Assembly (NCBI RefSeq): GCF_018913965.1
Contig: NZ_JAHMHG010000001.1
Span: 124,001-188,000, forward strand
From: Mycoplasma sp. CSL7491-lung
GTDB lineage: Bacteria; Bacillota_I; Bacilli_A; Mycoplasmatales; Metamycoplasmataceae
Direction: 5' to 3'
DNA length: 64,000 nucleotides
The notes below the pieces were generated by a model. That model had not been told where the DNA came from. It did no database searches and was given only the letters and a program-made list of their open reading frames with translations. A program made the translations under genes and the position numbers. Positions 1 through 10,167 of this stretch are shown one piece after another. How positions within the stretch are numbered: position 1 is the first letter of the stretch; every line of letters begins with the position of its first letter.

Positions 1-1518
1 TTATTAGATAAATACATAGATGAGAATGTTAAAGTGTTTCCTGGTGATGTTGCTTTTAAACTTTTTGAAACATACGGATTTCCAATTGAGTTAACAACAG
101 AAATTCTTGAACAAAAAAATATTTCTATTGAAACAGAATCGTTTGAAGAAGCCAAATTAAAACATTCAGAAGCAAGCAAACACTCTAAAGTGTCTGGTAT
201 GGATAAAGTTATTAACTCATTAACAATAATTAAATCAAAAGTAGATAAATTTATTGGTTATACTAATCTTGAATCAGAAAGCAATATTTTGTATTTGTTA
301 AATATTGAAAACGAAATAGATTATTCAGACCAAATAAGCTATGTCGTATTGGATGAAACTCCTTTTTACGCAACAAGTGGTGGTCAAAAACATGATAGAG
401 GTTACATACAACAAGGTAATAATAAAATTTTAATTTTAGATGTATTTAAAGATAAATTCGGGAATCACATTCATAAAGTAGAAGGTACAATAGATAAAAA
501 AATACCAGTACACTGTTATGTAGATCCTGTAATTAGACTAGGATTAGAAAGAAACCATTCAGGTACACACTTATTATTCCGTGCTTTAAGAGAGGTTTTA
601 GGAAATGAAGTTAAACAGTTAGGTAGTGATAACAATGAAGAAAGATTAACTTTTGACTTACCTTCTGAAACTAAACCTACCGAAGAACAAATAGAAAGAG
701 TTGAAGAGTTAGTGCGTAGTTTTATTGCTCAAAAGGCTAATCGTGAATATTTAATGATGTCTACAGAGCAAGCTAAACAAATGGGTGCAATCATGACATT
801 AGAAGAAAATGAATATATGGATCCTAATTTTGTAAGAATTGTTGAATTTGAAAACATAACTGCCGATTTATGTGGTGGGACACACTTATCTAACACAGAG
901 AAGCTTGAAAACTTTAAAATAACTAATGTTGAGAAAAAGGCGGCAGGAGTTTATAGAATTAGAGCAATTTCTTCAAATTTATTAGTTGATGAGTTTTTAG
1001 AGGACCAAAAAAATCAACTTATTGTTGAAGTTGATAACTTAATAGAACGTAATGCAAAGTTGGATTCTAATTATCAATTCAACCTAGAAATACCTGATGA
1101 TAATGAAGATGCTATTAAATATTTAAAAAATATAAGCAATTTAATACGTAACGATTATGTTTCTATAATGAAGAAACAAGAAAATGATTTTAGTTTTGAT
1201 TTTGATAATATAGAAAAAGAAATCATAGATAATAAAGAGTTGATTTATTTAGAAGATATCGATAAAAAAACAATTAAGAATATCGGAACAACTTTAAGAG
1301 AAAAAAATATTAATTCTTTAGTTATTGCAATTTCTGATGATTCTAATCCTATGTTAGTAGTTTCATCAAAAAAATATGATTCAAAATATATTGCAACTCA
1401 AATTTTTGATAAATTTAACGGAAAAGGTGGTGGAAATTCTATTTTAACAATGGGGAAAATAGAATCAAAAGATAAAGTTAAAGACTTTGTAATTGAAAGT
1501 TTAAAATGAGAAAATTAG
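1..1518 (+). CDS. alaS: alanyl-tRNA synthetase, C-terminal part (5' end outside window)
   Basis: Charges tRNA-Ala with alanine and hydrolyses mischarged Ser/Gly-tRNA-Ala in the cytoplasm. The frame is open from base 1, so the catalytic N-terminal half lies upstream of the window. About 505 residues are visible. The editing-domain metal ligands are present: HSGTH (HxxxH) at visible residues 186-190 and CGGTH at 291-295. The C-terminal region ends with a DHHA1-like glycine motif (GKGGGNS). TGA at 1507 is read as Trp, so the protein runs to TAG at 1516-1518 and overlaps ruvX by 13 nt, which suggests translational coupling. Family assignment is secure; only the start is missing. Confidence 0.97.
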
Positions 1519-1937
1519 GGTTAGATTTAGGGATAAAATCCTGTGGTTTCGCAATTACCGATGAGAGTGAAATAATTTCTTCATCAATTGAAAATTTTAT
1601 GTTTGAAGAAAATAATTTTAATTTAGTAATTGAAAGAATAAAGTATTATCTATCCATTTATAAAATAGATGGTTTTGTGTTAGGTTATCCTCTTAAAATA
1701 AGCGGAGATAAAAGCGACAGAACTTTAATGGTTGAAAAATTTAAAATTTTACTTGAGAAAAATTTTGAAATTCCAGTCATGCTCGTTAATGAACAATATT
1801 CTACAAAAAGAGCTAAAGAAATTTTAAAACAAGGTGGCTTAAATACTACAAAAAGTAAAAAATATAAAGATAGTTTAGCGGCCCAAATTATCTTAAACGA
1901 TTATTTAGATTATTACAAGCATAAGTGAGGTAAATAA
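1506..1937 (+). CDS. ruvX: YqgF/RuvX-type Holliday junction resolvase-like protein
   Basis: 143-residue RNase H-fold protein of the YqgF/RuvX family, linked in other bacteria to pre-16S rRNA processing and/or Holliday-junction resolution. Family motifs visible: N-terminal LDLGIKSCG with the metal-binding Asp at residue 7, the central E-Q-Y-S-T-K-R-A segment, and the C-terminal D-S-L-A-A motif. The ATG at 1506 overlaps the end of alaS, the usual alaS-ruvX pairing in Mollicutes and Firmicutes. TGA at 1926 is Trp; the true stop is TAA at 1935-1937. Normal length for the family. Confidence 0.93.
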
Positions 1938-1940
1938 TTA

Positions 1941-2600
1941 ATGACTTGAACACCTACTAATATTGGTTTAGCTATCTCTGCAGTTGTTGTATTTATAATA
2001 GGAATAGTGGTTTATGTAGGTATTAATATTTGAGCAAAAAAAATCAGAAATAATTTTATCAATAAATCTAGACAAGAAACATTAATTAAAATTGAAAGTT
2101 TAAGAAACGATATTGGAACTTTACCTTTTGAATTAAAAGATAAATTAAAATCCAAAACAGATGATTTAGATATTGAAGGTATTATTAATACTGTTTATCT
2201 AAATAAATATCAAGATGTGTTGGTTATTTCTGAAAATGATATTTTTCCTAACATAGCAATAAGCGAAAAAACTACAGCCAAAAACTATTATTTAATTAAC
2301 AATTTTGATTTTGATAAATTTACAAAAATTAGAGATAATAATCCCGAAGATGTTACAAAACCACTTTTTCTTTATAATAATGAATTATTAGATTTAATAG
2401 TAGTTTTTAAGGAAAATAAAAATATTTTCGATTTATATAAAGATTATTTTAATAAACTAAATAAAGATGGAATGTTAGTTTTTAATTTAAAAAAAATAAA
2501 GAATTCTGAAATTAATAATTTAATTAATGAATTAAAAACTAAAAATATAAAATATGAAGTTTCACACATAACTAATAAATATCTTTTTATTGTTAAATAA
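1941..2600 (+). CDS. membrane-anchored hypothetical protein, possibly methyltransferase-like
   Basis: 219-residue protein starting MTWTPTN (TGA as Trp at codon 3), three bases after ruvX and therefore probably in the alaS-ruvX operon. One strong transmembrane segment lies at about residues 9-30, with the rest predicted cytoplasmic. The C-terminal half alternates beta-like and alpha-like stretches and ends with a segment like the last strands of a Rossmann-type methyltransferase (LVFNLKK, then KYEVSHI). I recall mycoplasma databases labelling a gene in this position a putative methyltransferase family, but I see no clear SAM-binding glycine motif. Function unproven. Confidence 0.7.
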
Positions 2601-2604
2601 ACTT

Positions 2605-2620
2605 TATTGTATAATAATAT
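2605..2620 (+). promoter_or_regulatory. -10 promoter element of greA
   Basis: The sequence TTGTATAATAATA holds a consensus TATAAT about 25-30 nt before the greA start. A strong AGAGGAG ribosome-binding site lies at about 2629-2635. No convincing -35 box is visible, as is usual in mycoplasmas. Confidence 0.6.
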
Positions 2621-2642
2621 TAATAATTAGAGGAGTTTCCAG

Positions 2643-3128
2643 ATGAATGATGATAAAAAAATAATTTACTTATCAATTGAAAAGTATAATGAGTATAAAA
2701 AAGAGTATGAACAATTAATTAATGTTGAACGTAAATCTGTGCAAGAAGCTTTAAAAGAAGCTCGTGCACAAGGTGACTTGTCAGAAAATGCTGAGTATGA
2801 TGCGGCAAGAGAAAGACAAGGTATTGTTGAAGCTCGTATTTCAGAATTAGAAAATATTTTAGATAATTCTAAAATTATAGAGTCTAACTCAGATAAACAA
2901 GATAATAGAATTGGTATAAATTCACAAGTTACATTTTTGATTTTAGAAAAAAATGAAACAAAAACTGTTATGATTACAGGTTCACACGACGCAGATCCGT
3001 TTCAAAATAAAATTTCAACATTTAGCCCATTGGCGGTTGCTATGTTGAACCATGAAATTGGTGATGAGGTTGAAGTTGAAGGTGTTAAGAAATTTACAAT
3101 TAAAATTATGGATGTTAAACACTTATAA
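2643..3128 (+). CDS. greA: transcription elongation factor GreA
   Basis: 161-residue cleavage factor that rescues backtracked RNA polymerase by stimulating transcript cleavage through the secondary channel. The N-terminal coiled coil (about residues 5-75) carries the conserved acidic tip DLSENAEYDAA at 45-55, whose acidic residues help bind the catalytic Mg2+. The FKBP-like C-terminal domain holds the usual SPL(A)xAML segment near residue 130. Canonical length. It has its own promoter and Shine-Dalgarno, followed by a hairpin, so it is probably a single-gene unit. Confidence 0.96.
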   Translation: MNDDKKIIYLSIEKYNEYKKEYEQLINVERKSVQEALKEARAQGDLSENAEYDAARERQGIVEARISELENILDNSKIIESNSDKQDNRIGINSQVTFLILEKNETKTVMITGSHDADPFQNKISTFSPLAVAMLNHEIGDEVEVEGVKKFTIKIMDVKHL

Positions 3129-3131
3129 TAT

Positions 3132-3160
3132 AAAGTCGTATTTTAATATGGCTTTTTTTA
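3132..3160 (+). terminator. intrinsic terminator after greA
   Basis: AAAGTCGTATT pairs with AATATGGCTTT (two G-U pairs), followed by a run of seven T. Confidence 0.7.
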
Positions 3161-3179
3161 TAAAAAGAAAGGATATAAA

Positions 3180-3725
3180 ATGAATAAACACCCAAAAATA
3201 AAGAAGATATTATTTGATGAAGAATTTGTAAATAATAAAATAAAAGAAGTTGCAAAATGAGTTAATCAAACTTACAAAGATAGCGAAAATTTAATAATAG
3301 TAGCCTTATTAAAAGGTTCTATTCCCTTTTTAGCCGAATTAATTAAACATGTTAATGTTGATCATGAAATCGATTTTATAACAGCAAGCAGTTATAGTGG
3401 CCATCACGCTTCTAGCGGAAGTGTTAAAATCATTATGGATTTAGCTCAAGACATAAAAGGTAAAGATGTTTTGATAGTCGAAGATATTATAGATAGTGGT
3501 ATTACACTTGATAAAATAAAAAAAATGCTGTTAAATCGTGAGCCAAAGACTTTTAAAATAGCAACTTTAATGGATAAACCACAAAATCGTAAAGTTAATT
3601 TAGAGGCAGATTGTTATGGGTTTGCAGTACCTAATGAATTTTTGGTAGGTTTTGGACTTGATTATCAGGAAAAATTTAGAAATTTACCATACATCGGAAT
3701 ACTAGATGAAAAATATATAAAATAA
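3180..3725 (+). CDS. hpt: hypoxanthine(-guanine) phosphoribosyltransferase
   Basis: 181-residue purine salvage enzyme that attaches hypoxanthine or guanine to PRPP. The PRPP-binding loop VLIVEDIIDSGITL lies at residues 97-110. The N-terminal LLKGSIPF loop (about 43-50) and the flexible-loop S-SYSG motif (about 70-74) are also present. An AAAGGAT site precedes ATG at 3180; the next in-frame ATG is deep in the protein. One TGA (codon 27) is Trp. With apt, deoD, deoA and deoC elsewhere in this window it shows dependence on imported bases and nucleosides. Confidence 0.95.
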
Positions 3726-3738
3726 TTATTAGAAATTA

Positions 3739-3788
3739 GCATAAAAAACATTTTTTTATCAAATAAACCCGTTTTTTATGCTTTTTTA
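3739..3788 (+). terminator. intrinsic terminator after hpt
   Basis: GCATAAAAAAC (3739-3749) and GTTTTTTATGC (3771-3781) are perfect inverted arms followed by a T run. Confidence 0.8.
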
Positions 3789-3794
3789 CCTTTT

Positions 3795-3814
3795 TATAGT
3801 ATAATAATTTAATT
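3795..3814 (+). promoter_or_regulatory. promoter of pnuC, probably giving a leaderless or very short leader
   Basis: TATAGTATAATAATTTAATT places the TATAAT only about 10 nt before the ATG at 3815, and no Shine-Dalgarno is visible. Transcription would begin at or next to the start codon. Confidence 0.5.
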
Positions 3815-5290
3815 ATGTATATAAATATAATTAAAAGGATAATTGTAGCAATAATTATAATATTTTTAGGGTTTAACACGTTATATTCGTTTGACTACAA
3901 AACATGAATATGAGAGTTTGGTAGTGTATGGCAAAAGGTGATTGGTGTTAGCGTTTCACTTTCTGCACTATTGGGAGTATTATCTGTTATTGCTTTTTCT
4001 AATCATAAAAAAATAGGGTATCCGCTAGGTATTCTTAATGCATTATTATTTTCATTATTTGCGTTTTCTTTTAAAATACCATTAGATGCTTTTATCAACT
4101 TATTTATCTATATACCGATATTAATTTTTACCTATTTTAAAACAACAAGAATTATTAAGAATAATAAAAACTTCGAATTTTTTAGATCTAATATTTATTC
4201 AACCACTTTTTTTGTTTTTTTAACAATTTTGATGAGCGTATTATTCTATTATGTAACTCCGTTATTGCACGAAGAAATATTAATTTTACTAAATCAATTT
4301 GATAAGACACAAATATACGGAACAAACTTTAACTATTATCAAGCGGCAATAATATTAAATTCTCTAATTAACGCATTATCAATTATAGCGTTAATTATGA
4401 TGCTTTTAGGTTTTAGAGATTCATGACCAGTTTGAATCCTTAAAAATATACTTTCTTTCATTTTTTTTGGAGGAGTAGGGTTTTTAAATTGGACAACTAT
4501 GATAATTAATATTATTTATATGTTATTATCAATTTATTTCTACTTAGTAACAACTAATAAACAAAATGTAAAAATTGCATTTATTGGAACAAGTGGTAGC
4601 GGTAAAGAAGTACTTATAGATAAATTAAATCCTTATTTTAACTATAATAAATTTACTAAATTCGAAGATTTTAAGGAAAACTCACAAGAGTACATAGATT
4701 ATATAAATAACCTTAAAACTAATAGTTATAAATTTCATAAGGATATCTTTAGATGCAGATTAAAAGAAATTAAAAAGATGCAAGTTAATACAATTAATAT
4801 AATGGACGGGCACATGATTGAAGATTTTATTTATCCAGAAATTAATATTAAGTTAAACAACTTTTCAAGTAAACAAAAGTGATATTGAAAATTTTGAAAA
4901 ATGAAATACCTAGTCTCTCTTGCATTGCAAGAAAAATTAGATTATATATTTGTCATAACTAAGGATTTCAAAACAACTAATATAAATCGCTTGTTTGGAG
5001 TCAAAAACGCAACTACTGAGTTAGAAAGATCTAGATGAAGTGCCGAAATTAATAATACTCATTTTTTTGAAGAAGTTCATAATTTTTATTTAACTGACAA
5101 TAATTTATCTCCTTATTTATTAAATTTAGTTAAGAAGTACTCAAAAAATGTTGTTCATATACACAACACAAACGCTGATGTTGCATCAGGTATTATAATC
5201 AATAAAATAGACATACTAATCAATAAAAAAACTTCGTCTAATATTAAAAAAATTATCTTTAATTTAAAAAAATTTTTCAAATTCAAATAA
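3815..5290 (+). CDS. pnuC: PnuC-type nicotinamide nucleoside transporter fused to a C-terminal P-loop domain
   Basis: 491-residue fusion. Residues about 1-240 hold seven or so hydrophobic segments with PnuC features (SLSALLGVLSVIAFS, GYPLGILNALLFS, an NWTTMIINIIYMLLS end segment), suggesting facilitated uptake of nicotinamide riboside or a similar NAD precursor. Residues about 255-491 are a cytoplasmic P-loop domain with Walker A GTSGSGKE at 258-265. By analogy with NadR this could phosphorylate the incoming nucleoside and trap it (inference). Seven TGA codons are read as Trp; stop TAA at 5288. Together with the PncA-like amidohydrolase at 16.6 kb it points to NAD made from imported precursors. 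Confidence 0.85.
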
Positions 5291-5291
5291 T

Positions 5292-5329
5292 AAAAAATAT
5301 CTAGTTGAAATATAACTAGATATTTTTTA
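5292..5329. terminator. bidirectional terminator between pnuC and pip
   Basis: Perfect arms AAAAAATATCTAGTT (5292-5306) and AACTAGATATTTTTT (5314-5328) around a 7-nt loop, with A and T tracts usable on both strands. The stop codon of pip lies inside the right arm. Confidence 0.85.
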
Positions 5330-6248
5330 AAATTTCCATTATTTTATTTCAAATAGGCGGTTCGCTTGTTGAGTGGCTAGCTGAATCTACTAGGTATAAT
5401 TTTGAATTTTTAATTTTTTTATGTAATAAATATGCACCAATTGGTCTACAATCAATATCTTGTCTTCCATGAACTATATAAGTTGGTATTGACGATAGTT
5501 TGTGTGCATTTTCTAAAATATAATTATCACTTTCTAAAAAGCTTTTATTAACAAAATAATGAGTTTCCATTAGAGCAATTGCTCTATTATTATCAATTTG
5601 ATCTTGTGTTAAATTTGCTTGTGGAACAAAGGTTTTAATCGAAACAAGAGCACTTTCTCAATTTGAAAAAGTTGTTGCAACTTTGTTTAATTTATTGATG
5701 TCTACTTCGTTTTTAAGTGCGTAATAATATTTTTCTAAATTATTTTTACCCGTATATTTTAGTATTATATTTTTATATTCTTCATATAAATCAGGGTAAA
5801 AGTCACTTGCTCCGTTCTCTTCGTATAAATAGTCAACATCTTCCTGACGCCCCAAAAATACCGCTCTTAATAATATTTGACTAACATTATTTGTGTATTT
5901 AAGCGCATACATTAAACTTAATGTAGTTCCTCAACTACCACCAAATAGCATTATTTTTCCTAATTGTAGATGATTTCTTAATTTTTCAATATCATCAACT
6001 AATTCGTTTGTGTTATTTTCTTGTAGTTCTAAAAAAGGTGTACTTAATCCGCATCCACGTTGATCCATAAATATAATCATAAATTTATTTTGGTCAAATA
6101 ATTCTAAAAGTTTATAATGACTACCACCACCTGGTCCGCCGTGTACTACAAAAACAGGTTTTCCTTTTAAATTCCCATATATTTTATAATGAATTTTATG
6201 TAAACTAGATACATTTAAAAAGTAAGATTTATTTGTTTCAATTTTCAT
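5316..6248 (-). CDS. pip: proline iminopeptidase (alpha/beta hydrolase)
   Basis: 310-residue aminopeptidase that removes N-terminal proline from peptides. The oxyanion-hole motif HGGPGGG is at residues 36-42, DQRGCG at 62-67, the nucleophile elbow GGSWG at 103-107 (Ser105), and the catalytic His in the ASHS motif near residue 292. I chose ATG at 6248 because a GGGAG ribosome-binding site sits at 6253-6257; an in-frame TTG farther upstream lacks one. Several TGA codons, including the Trp of the nucleophile elbow, split the frame under the standard code. The stop TAG is inside the shared terminator. It would supply amino acids from imported peptides. Confidence 0.95.
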
Positions 6249-6345
6249 TTTTCTCCCTTGCAATCATGCATATTAATTATTTTTGTATATGTGATTACAC
6301 TATATAATATTATATATAAAACAAAATTAGGATAAAAGGAAATAT

Positions 6346-7323
6346 ATGTATAAGTCAAAATTAAATATAAGAGAAACTCAAAGTGCTATTCAAGATCTGA
6401 AAGCACATTTTCAAGAAGGTCTTAAAAAAGAGTTAAATTTAACAAGAGCAACTGCCCCATTATTTGTTTCTAAAAAATCCGGATTAAATGATGGTTTAAA
6501 CGGAGAAGCTCCGGTTAAATTTTTACCAAAAGATTCAACAACAGAATTACAAATAGTCCACTCACTTGCAAAATGAAAAAGACAAGCTTTATTTGACTAT
6601 CATTTCGAAACATACGAAGGTTTATATACAGATATGAATGCAATTAGACGTGAAGAAGATTTAGATGATACCCATTCATATTATGTTGATCAATGAGATT
6701 GAGAAAAAATAATTACTGCTAAAGATAGAAATGTTAATTTTTTAAAAAATATTGTTAATAAAATTTACAACTGTGTAAAAGAAACAAAAAAATATATTAA
6801 TGAAAAATATAATTTGCAAGAAGTTTTTGCAAACGATGTATTTTTCGTTAGTTCACAAGAATTAGAAAATATGTTTCCTAATTTAACTCCTGAACAAAGG
6901 GAAAATGAGTTAGCAAGAGAAAAAGGCACTATTTTTGTTTATCAAATTGGTTGACCTATGATGTCTGGAGTAGTTCAATCTAAAAGAGCATTTGACTATG
7001 ATGATTGAAAATTAAATGGAGATTTAATAATTTATGCTCCTTGAAAAAATAAAGCAATAGAATTGTCGTCTATGGGTATACGTGTGGATAAAAATTCTAT
7101 AATAGCTCAATCAAAAATGAGTGAAGAAGAAGTTAAATTCATTTCAGAGTTCCACAAAGGTATAGTAGAAAACACTTTACCACTCACAATTGGTGGTGGA
7201 ATTGGTCAAAGTAGACTAAGTATGTTAATGCTAGAAAAACAACATATTGGTGAAGTACAGTCATCATACTGACCAAAAGAAATGAAAGAAGAACTAAAAA
7301 AAGAAAACATTCATTTATTATAA
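6346..7323 (+). CDS. asnA: aspartate-ammonia ligase (asparagine synthetase A)
   Basis: 325-residue AsnA that makes asparagine from aspartate, ammonia and ATP. It belongs to the class II aminoacyl-tRNA-synthetase fold, and its length is close to the E. coli enzyme. Recognisable segments: RETQ-A-I near the N-terminus, the [10 protein letters not shown] motif, the WDWEK-I motif, and a C-terminal motif-3-like [14 protein letters not shown]. Six or so TGA codons are Trp. An AGGA-containing leader (AAAAGGAAATAT) precedes ATG at 6346. It is divergent from pip across about 97 nt. Confidence 0.96.
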
Positions 7324-7356
7324 AAAAACGAACAAAATTTATGTTTTGTTCGTTGC
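7322..7356 (+). terminator. probable weak terminator after asnA
   Basis: CGAACAAAA (7329-7337) and TTTTGTTCG (7344-7352) are perfect arms. The following sequence has only a short T stretch, so strength is uncertain. Confidence 0.5.
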
Positions 7357-7364
7357 TAAATTGT

Positions 7365-7418
7365 AATTTCAAGTACAACACAATTAATATAAAATATAGT
7401 TGTGGAACACTTGAAATT
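7365..7418. repeat. inverted repeat, possible IS30-like end remnant
   Basis: AATTTCAAGT (7365-7374) is mirrored perfectly by ACTTGAAATT (7409-7418), with inner ACAAC/GTTGT also pairing. A 21-codon ORF beginning MAPHEPSNH follows at 7432-7497 and resembles nothing I can place. The sequence looks like insertion-sequence ends brought together, but no transposase is left, so the IS30 label is tentative. Between 7500 and 7670 I see only AT-rich sequence without a gene. Confidence 0.35.
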
Positions 7419-7670
7419 TTTTAATAAAAAAATGGCTCCACATGAACCGAGTAACCATATGGATTATATAACAGAAAATTACAATCAAAAAATATAGAAA
7501 GTGTCAATCTTTTGTAATAAGTAGACTCAATCTAAGATATACTTAAATTGTTTAAATGATTAAAACAACAAAAATAGAATAAATAATATTAAAATAATGA
7601 AAGAACAATAAAAGTATGATAATTTTTAAAAAAAACAAATACAATACATTGTTTTTTGAAAATTATTATA

Positions 7671-7774
7671 AGGAACTATGAAATTAAGGTAGGTTAATAA
7701 CATTAAAATATAATGTATCCATAGTAAAATCGAAAACAAAAAATTGGCTTTAACCTGTTTTGCTGTTAGTCTCC
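7671..7774 (+). repeat. dispersed structured repeat, copy A
   Basis: Related to copies B (53716-53808) and C (56911-56998, minus) but the most diverged. Shared parts: a GTAGGTT block, an A/T-rich middle with a TTAAAAT segment, and TTAACCTGTTTTG-like closing sequence. AGGTT and AACCT can pair, and the outer GGAACT pairs with AGTCTCC. It lies 127 nt upstream of the first methyltransferase relic, in the same orientation. Confidence 0.5.
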
Positions 7775-7901
7775 AAAATAAATAAAATTTGCATTTAAAA
7801 CACATTTAAAAGTGTTTAAATTAATAGTATATATGATTTAATTCAAGTTATTAAAAAAGGGTTAGTAATTTAGTTTAAATTATTGAGCATTTAGGAGGGT
7901 T

Positions 7902-8624
7902 ATGTTAAACAGTACCATACAAAATATAGATTTTAAAGATTTAATTAAGCAATTTCAAAAAGAAAAAAACAATGTTTATAGATGCAGTTATTACAGATCC
8001 TCCTTATAACATTTCGAGAAAAAATAATTTCAAAACTATCGGAAGAAGTGGAATAGATTTCGGAGAATGGGATTATAGTTTTAATCAAACCGACTGAATT
8101 ATACAAGTTGCACCATACATTAAAAAATAGGTTCTATTATTATTATTTTTAATGATTATAAAAATGATTATAAAAATTTTGGTGAAATATGTTATTGCTC
8201 GGAAAAATTAGGTTTTAAAATAAAAGATTTGATGAGATGGGTTAAAAGCAATCCTGTGCCTAGAAATACTAATAGAAGATATGTTAGAGATTACGAATTC
8301 GCTATATGAGCAGTAAAACCCGGGGCAAAATAAGTTTTTAATAAACCTAAGTCAAAGCCTTATCTAGGCCTGAATTAAAATCATCAGTAGTTAATGGATT
8401 AAAAAATAAAATTCATCTAACTCAAAAATCTGTAAAGTCATTGAAAAACTTATATTAACACATACAAATAAAATGATATTATTTTTGATCCTTTTATGGG
8501 TTCTGGTACAACAGCAATTGCTTGCATTAATACAAAAAGAATATATATTGTTGGTGAAATTGATAAAACTTATTTTGATAAATCTGTCGAAAGAATTGAG
8601 AGCCATCTTGAAGAAAATAAATAG
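7902..8624 (+). pseudogene. site-specific DNA methyltransferase (beta-class, DPPYN then GSGTT), degraded
   Basis: Relic of an N4-cytosine or N6-adenine methyltransferase. A strong AGGAGGG site (7893-7899) precedes ATG at 7902. After 22 codons a seven-A tract (7963-7969) shifts the frame; six A would join it to the frame carrying TDPPYN (about 7993-8010). A second shift with TAG lies near 8127. TAA near 8331 occupies a position where TGA (Trp) would read through. The distal DPFMGSGTT motif (about 8493-8519) and the tail to TAG at 8622 are well preserved. The motif order puts it in the beta class. With the next two relics it formed a type II R-M locus that is no longer functional. Confidence 0.8.
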
Positions 8625-9420
8625 AAGTCCTTTGTATTATTTGGTAGATAAATATAAAAATTTTTATCAAATAAGTGTTTTTTCTAAAGATATCAATGTT
8701 TTTTATGACATTTTTGGTGGTGGAGGCATTATCCTTTCTAATGTTGAAGCAAAAAAATATCATTATAATGATATTGATAAAAATCTTACAAATTTACTAA
8801 AAGTTTTTTATAAAACACCTATTAAAAAAATGCTTTTACTATTGAAAAAATAATGAAAAAATATAATTTTAATGATTTTAAAATCTTATCAAAAGAAGAA
8901 TTCGAAGATAATTTCAATAAATTGAAAGAAGAATATAATAATCAACTAAATAAAAAAACTTTTTATAGTAATATCTTATTGTTTGCATTAATTATTCATA
9001 GTTTTAATAGTCAAATAAGATTTAACTCAAAAAATGAATTTAATATTCCTTCTGGTAAACAAACTTTAAACTAAAATAGACTTCAAATATTTAAATCGTA
9101 TATCGATAATATTCAAAATAAAAAAATAGTCTTTACTTCAAAAGATTTTACTTTTATAAAACAACTTATCAGTGAAAAAAACTAACAAACAAAGATTTTT
9201 TATATTTTGATCCTCTATACTTAGTTACTAATTCAACATATAATAACATTTGAAACGAAAACATGAAATTAAATTGCTTTTTTATTAGATGAATTAAGTA
9301 AACATAATATAAAATTGGCTCTTTCTAATGTTTTTTTTGCAAAAAACAGTGATAATGATATCTTAAAAAAATGATCGAAAAAATATAATGTATATTACAT
9401 AAAAAAGTTATAAAAATTCT
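8610..9420 (+). pseudogene. Dam/DpnM-type adenine methyltransferase, degraded
   Basis: Relic of an alpha-class N6-adenine methyltransferase of the Dam/DpnIIA group. The N-terminal part reads RSPLYYLVDKYK, then FYDIFGGGG (motif I, usually FVGGG) and YNDIDKNLTNL. It then shifts frame near 8850 (stop TAA followed by ATG of another frame), continues through FNSQIRFN and FNIPSGK, and reaches a mutated catalytic motif DPLY (normally DPPY) near 9210, followed by LVTNSTYNN. Further frameshifts break the GLSNVF-like tail. Several independent lesions make it inactive. The overlap with the preceding relic suggests an original two-methyltransferase operon, typical of systems with asymmetric sites. Confidence 0.75.
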
Positions 9421-9475
9421 AATTATTAACGAAAAAATAAAGAATCAAAAGATGAGGAGATACTAATAACTAATT

Positions 9476-10083
9476 ATGAAAATAATAACATTTAATAAAA
9501 TATCCGGAATAGAATTTAGAACGAGCAATATTATTAATAAATATTATCAATTAATTGTTTGGATAATAGAACAATCTTCAAAAACAAATCTCGAATTTAA
9601 TCCTAATGATTTAGAAGAAAAATTTAAAGAATTTTGTATACAAGAACAAATTTATTCTTATAAGAACAAAAAAATAAATAGATTTAATATGTTTGTGGGA
9701 AACCTATATAAACTAGGAATTATAGAAAAAATAATAAGAATAATTATGTAATTAACAAAGAATATTTAGAAACGAATAACATTGTTTCAAGTTTTTTTGA
9801 ATCTATTTTAAAAGGCGAAAAAATATTTTCATTTAACAAAATGATAGATTTTATTTACAATTATAAAGGTAACATAAGTACAGTTCCGCTATTTTTTTCA
9901 TTTTCTACAGTTGAAGATAAAGAAGATTTTGCAAGTGTTTATGATCTTTTTAATAAAAATAAAAATATTGAAGAATCATGTAGGTACTTAGCAAAAATAT
10001 CATTAAATGACCATTTGAAGAACCCCAAATATATAGAAAATTTAAATTATAGGAAACCATCAAGTGTCCAAAAAAATATCTAA
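9476..10083 (+). pseudogene. frameshifted gene of the decayed R-M locus (possible restriction enzyme)
   Basis: Two overlapping open parts, 9476-9751 and about 9747-10083. They join into one roughly 200-residue protein if the A6 run at about 9722-9727 gained one A. No recognised domain; the protein is charged, without membrane segments, and starts MKIITFNKIS. Directly downstream of two methyltransferase relics on the same strand, it is the best candidate for the cognate endonuclease, but this is inferred from position only. After 10083 coding resemblance fades into stops. Confidence 0.5.
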
Positions 10084-10167
10084 ATTTATAATCGATATTA
10101 AACTACAAGGTAAAAAAGTAGAAGTAAATTTCTTTAAAAAATCGATGCTCAAAAAGAAATAAAAAAT

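Noticed and set aside
1507-1509. TGA 'stop' codons ending many genes early (here alaS)
   Set aside because: Reading TGA as Trp restores conserved full-length proteins at dozens of sites, so they are sense codons.
7324-7901. CRISPR-like repeat structure in a long gap
   Set aside because: Repeats here occur once or are inverted; no regularly spaced array, and no cas genes in the window.
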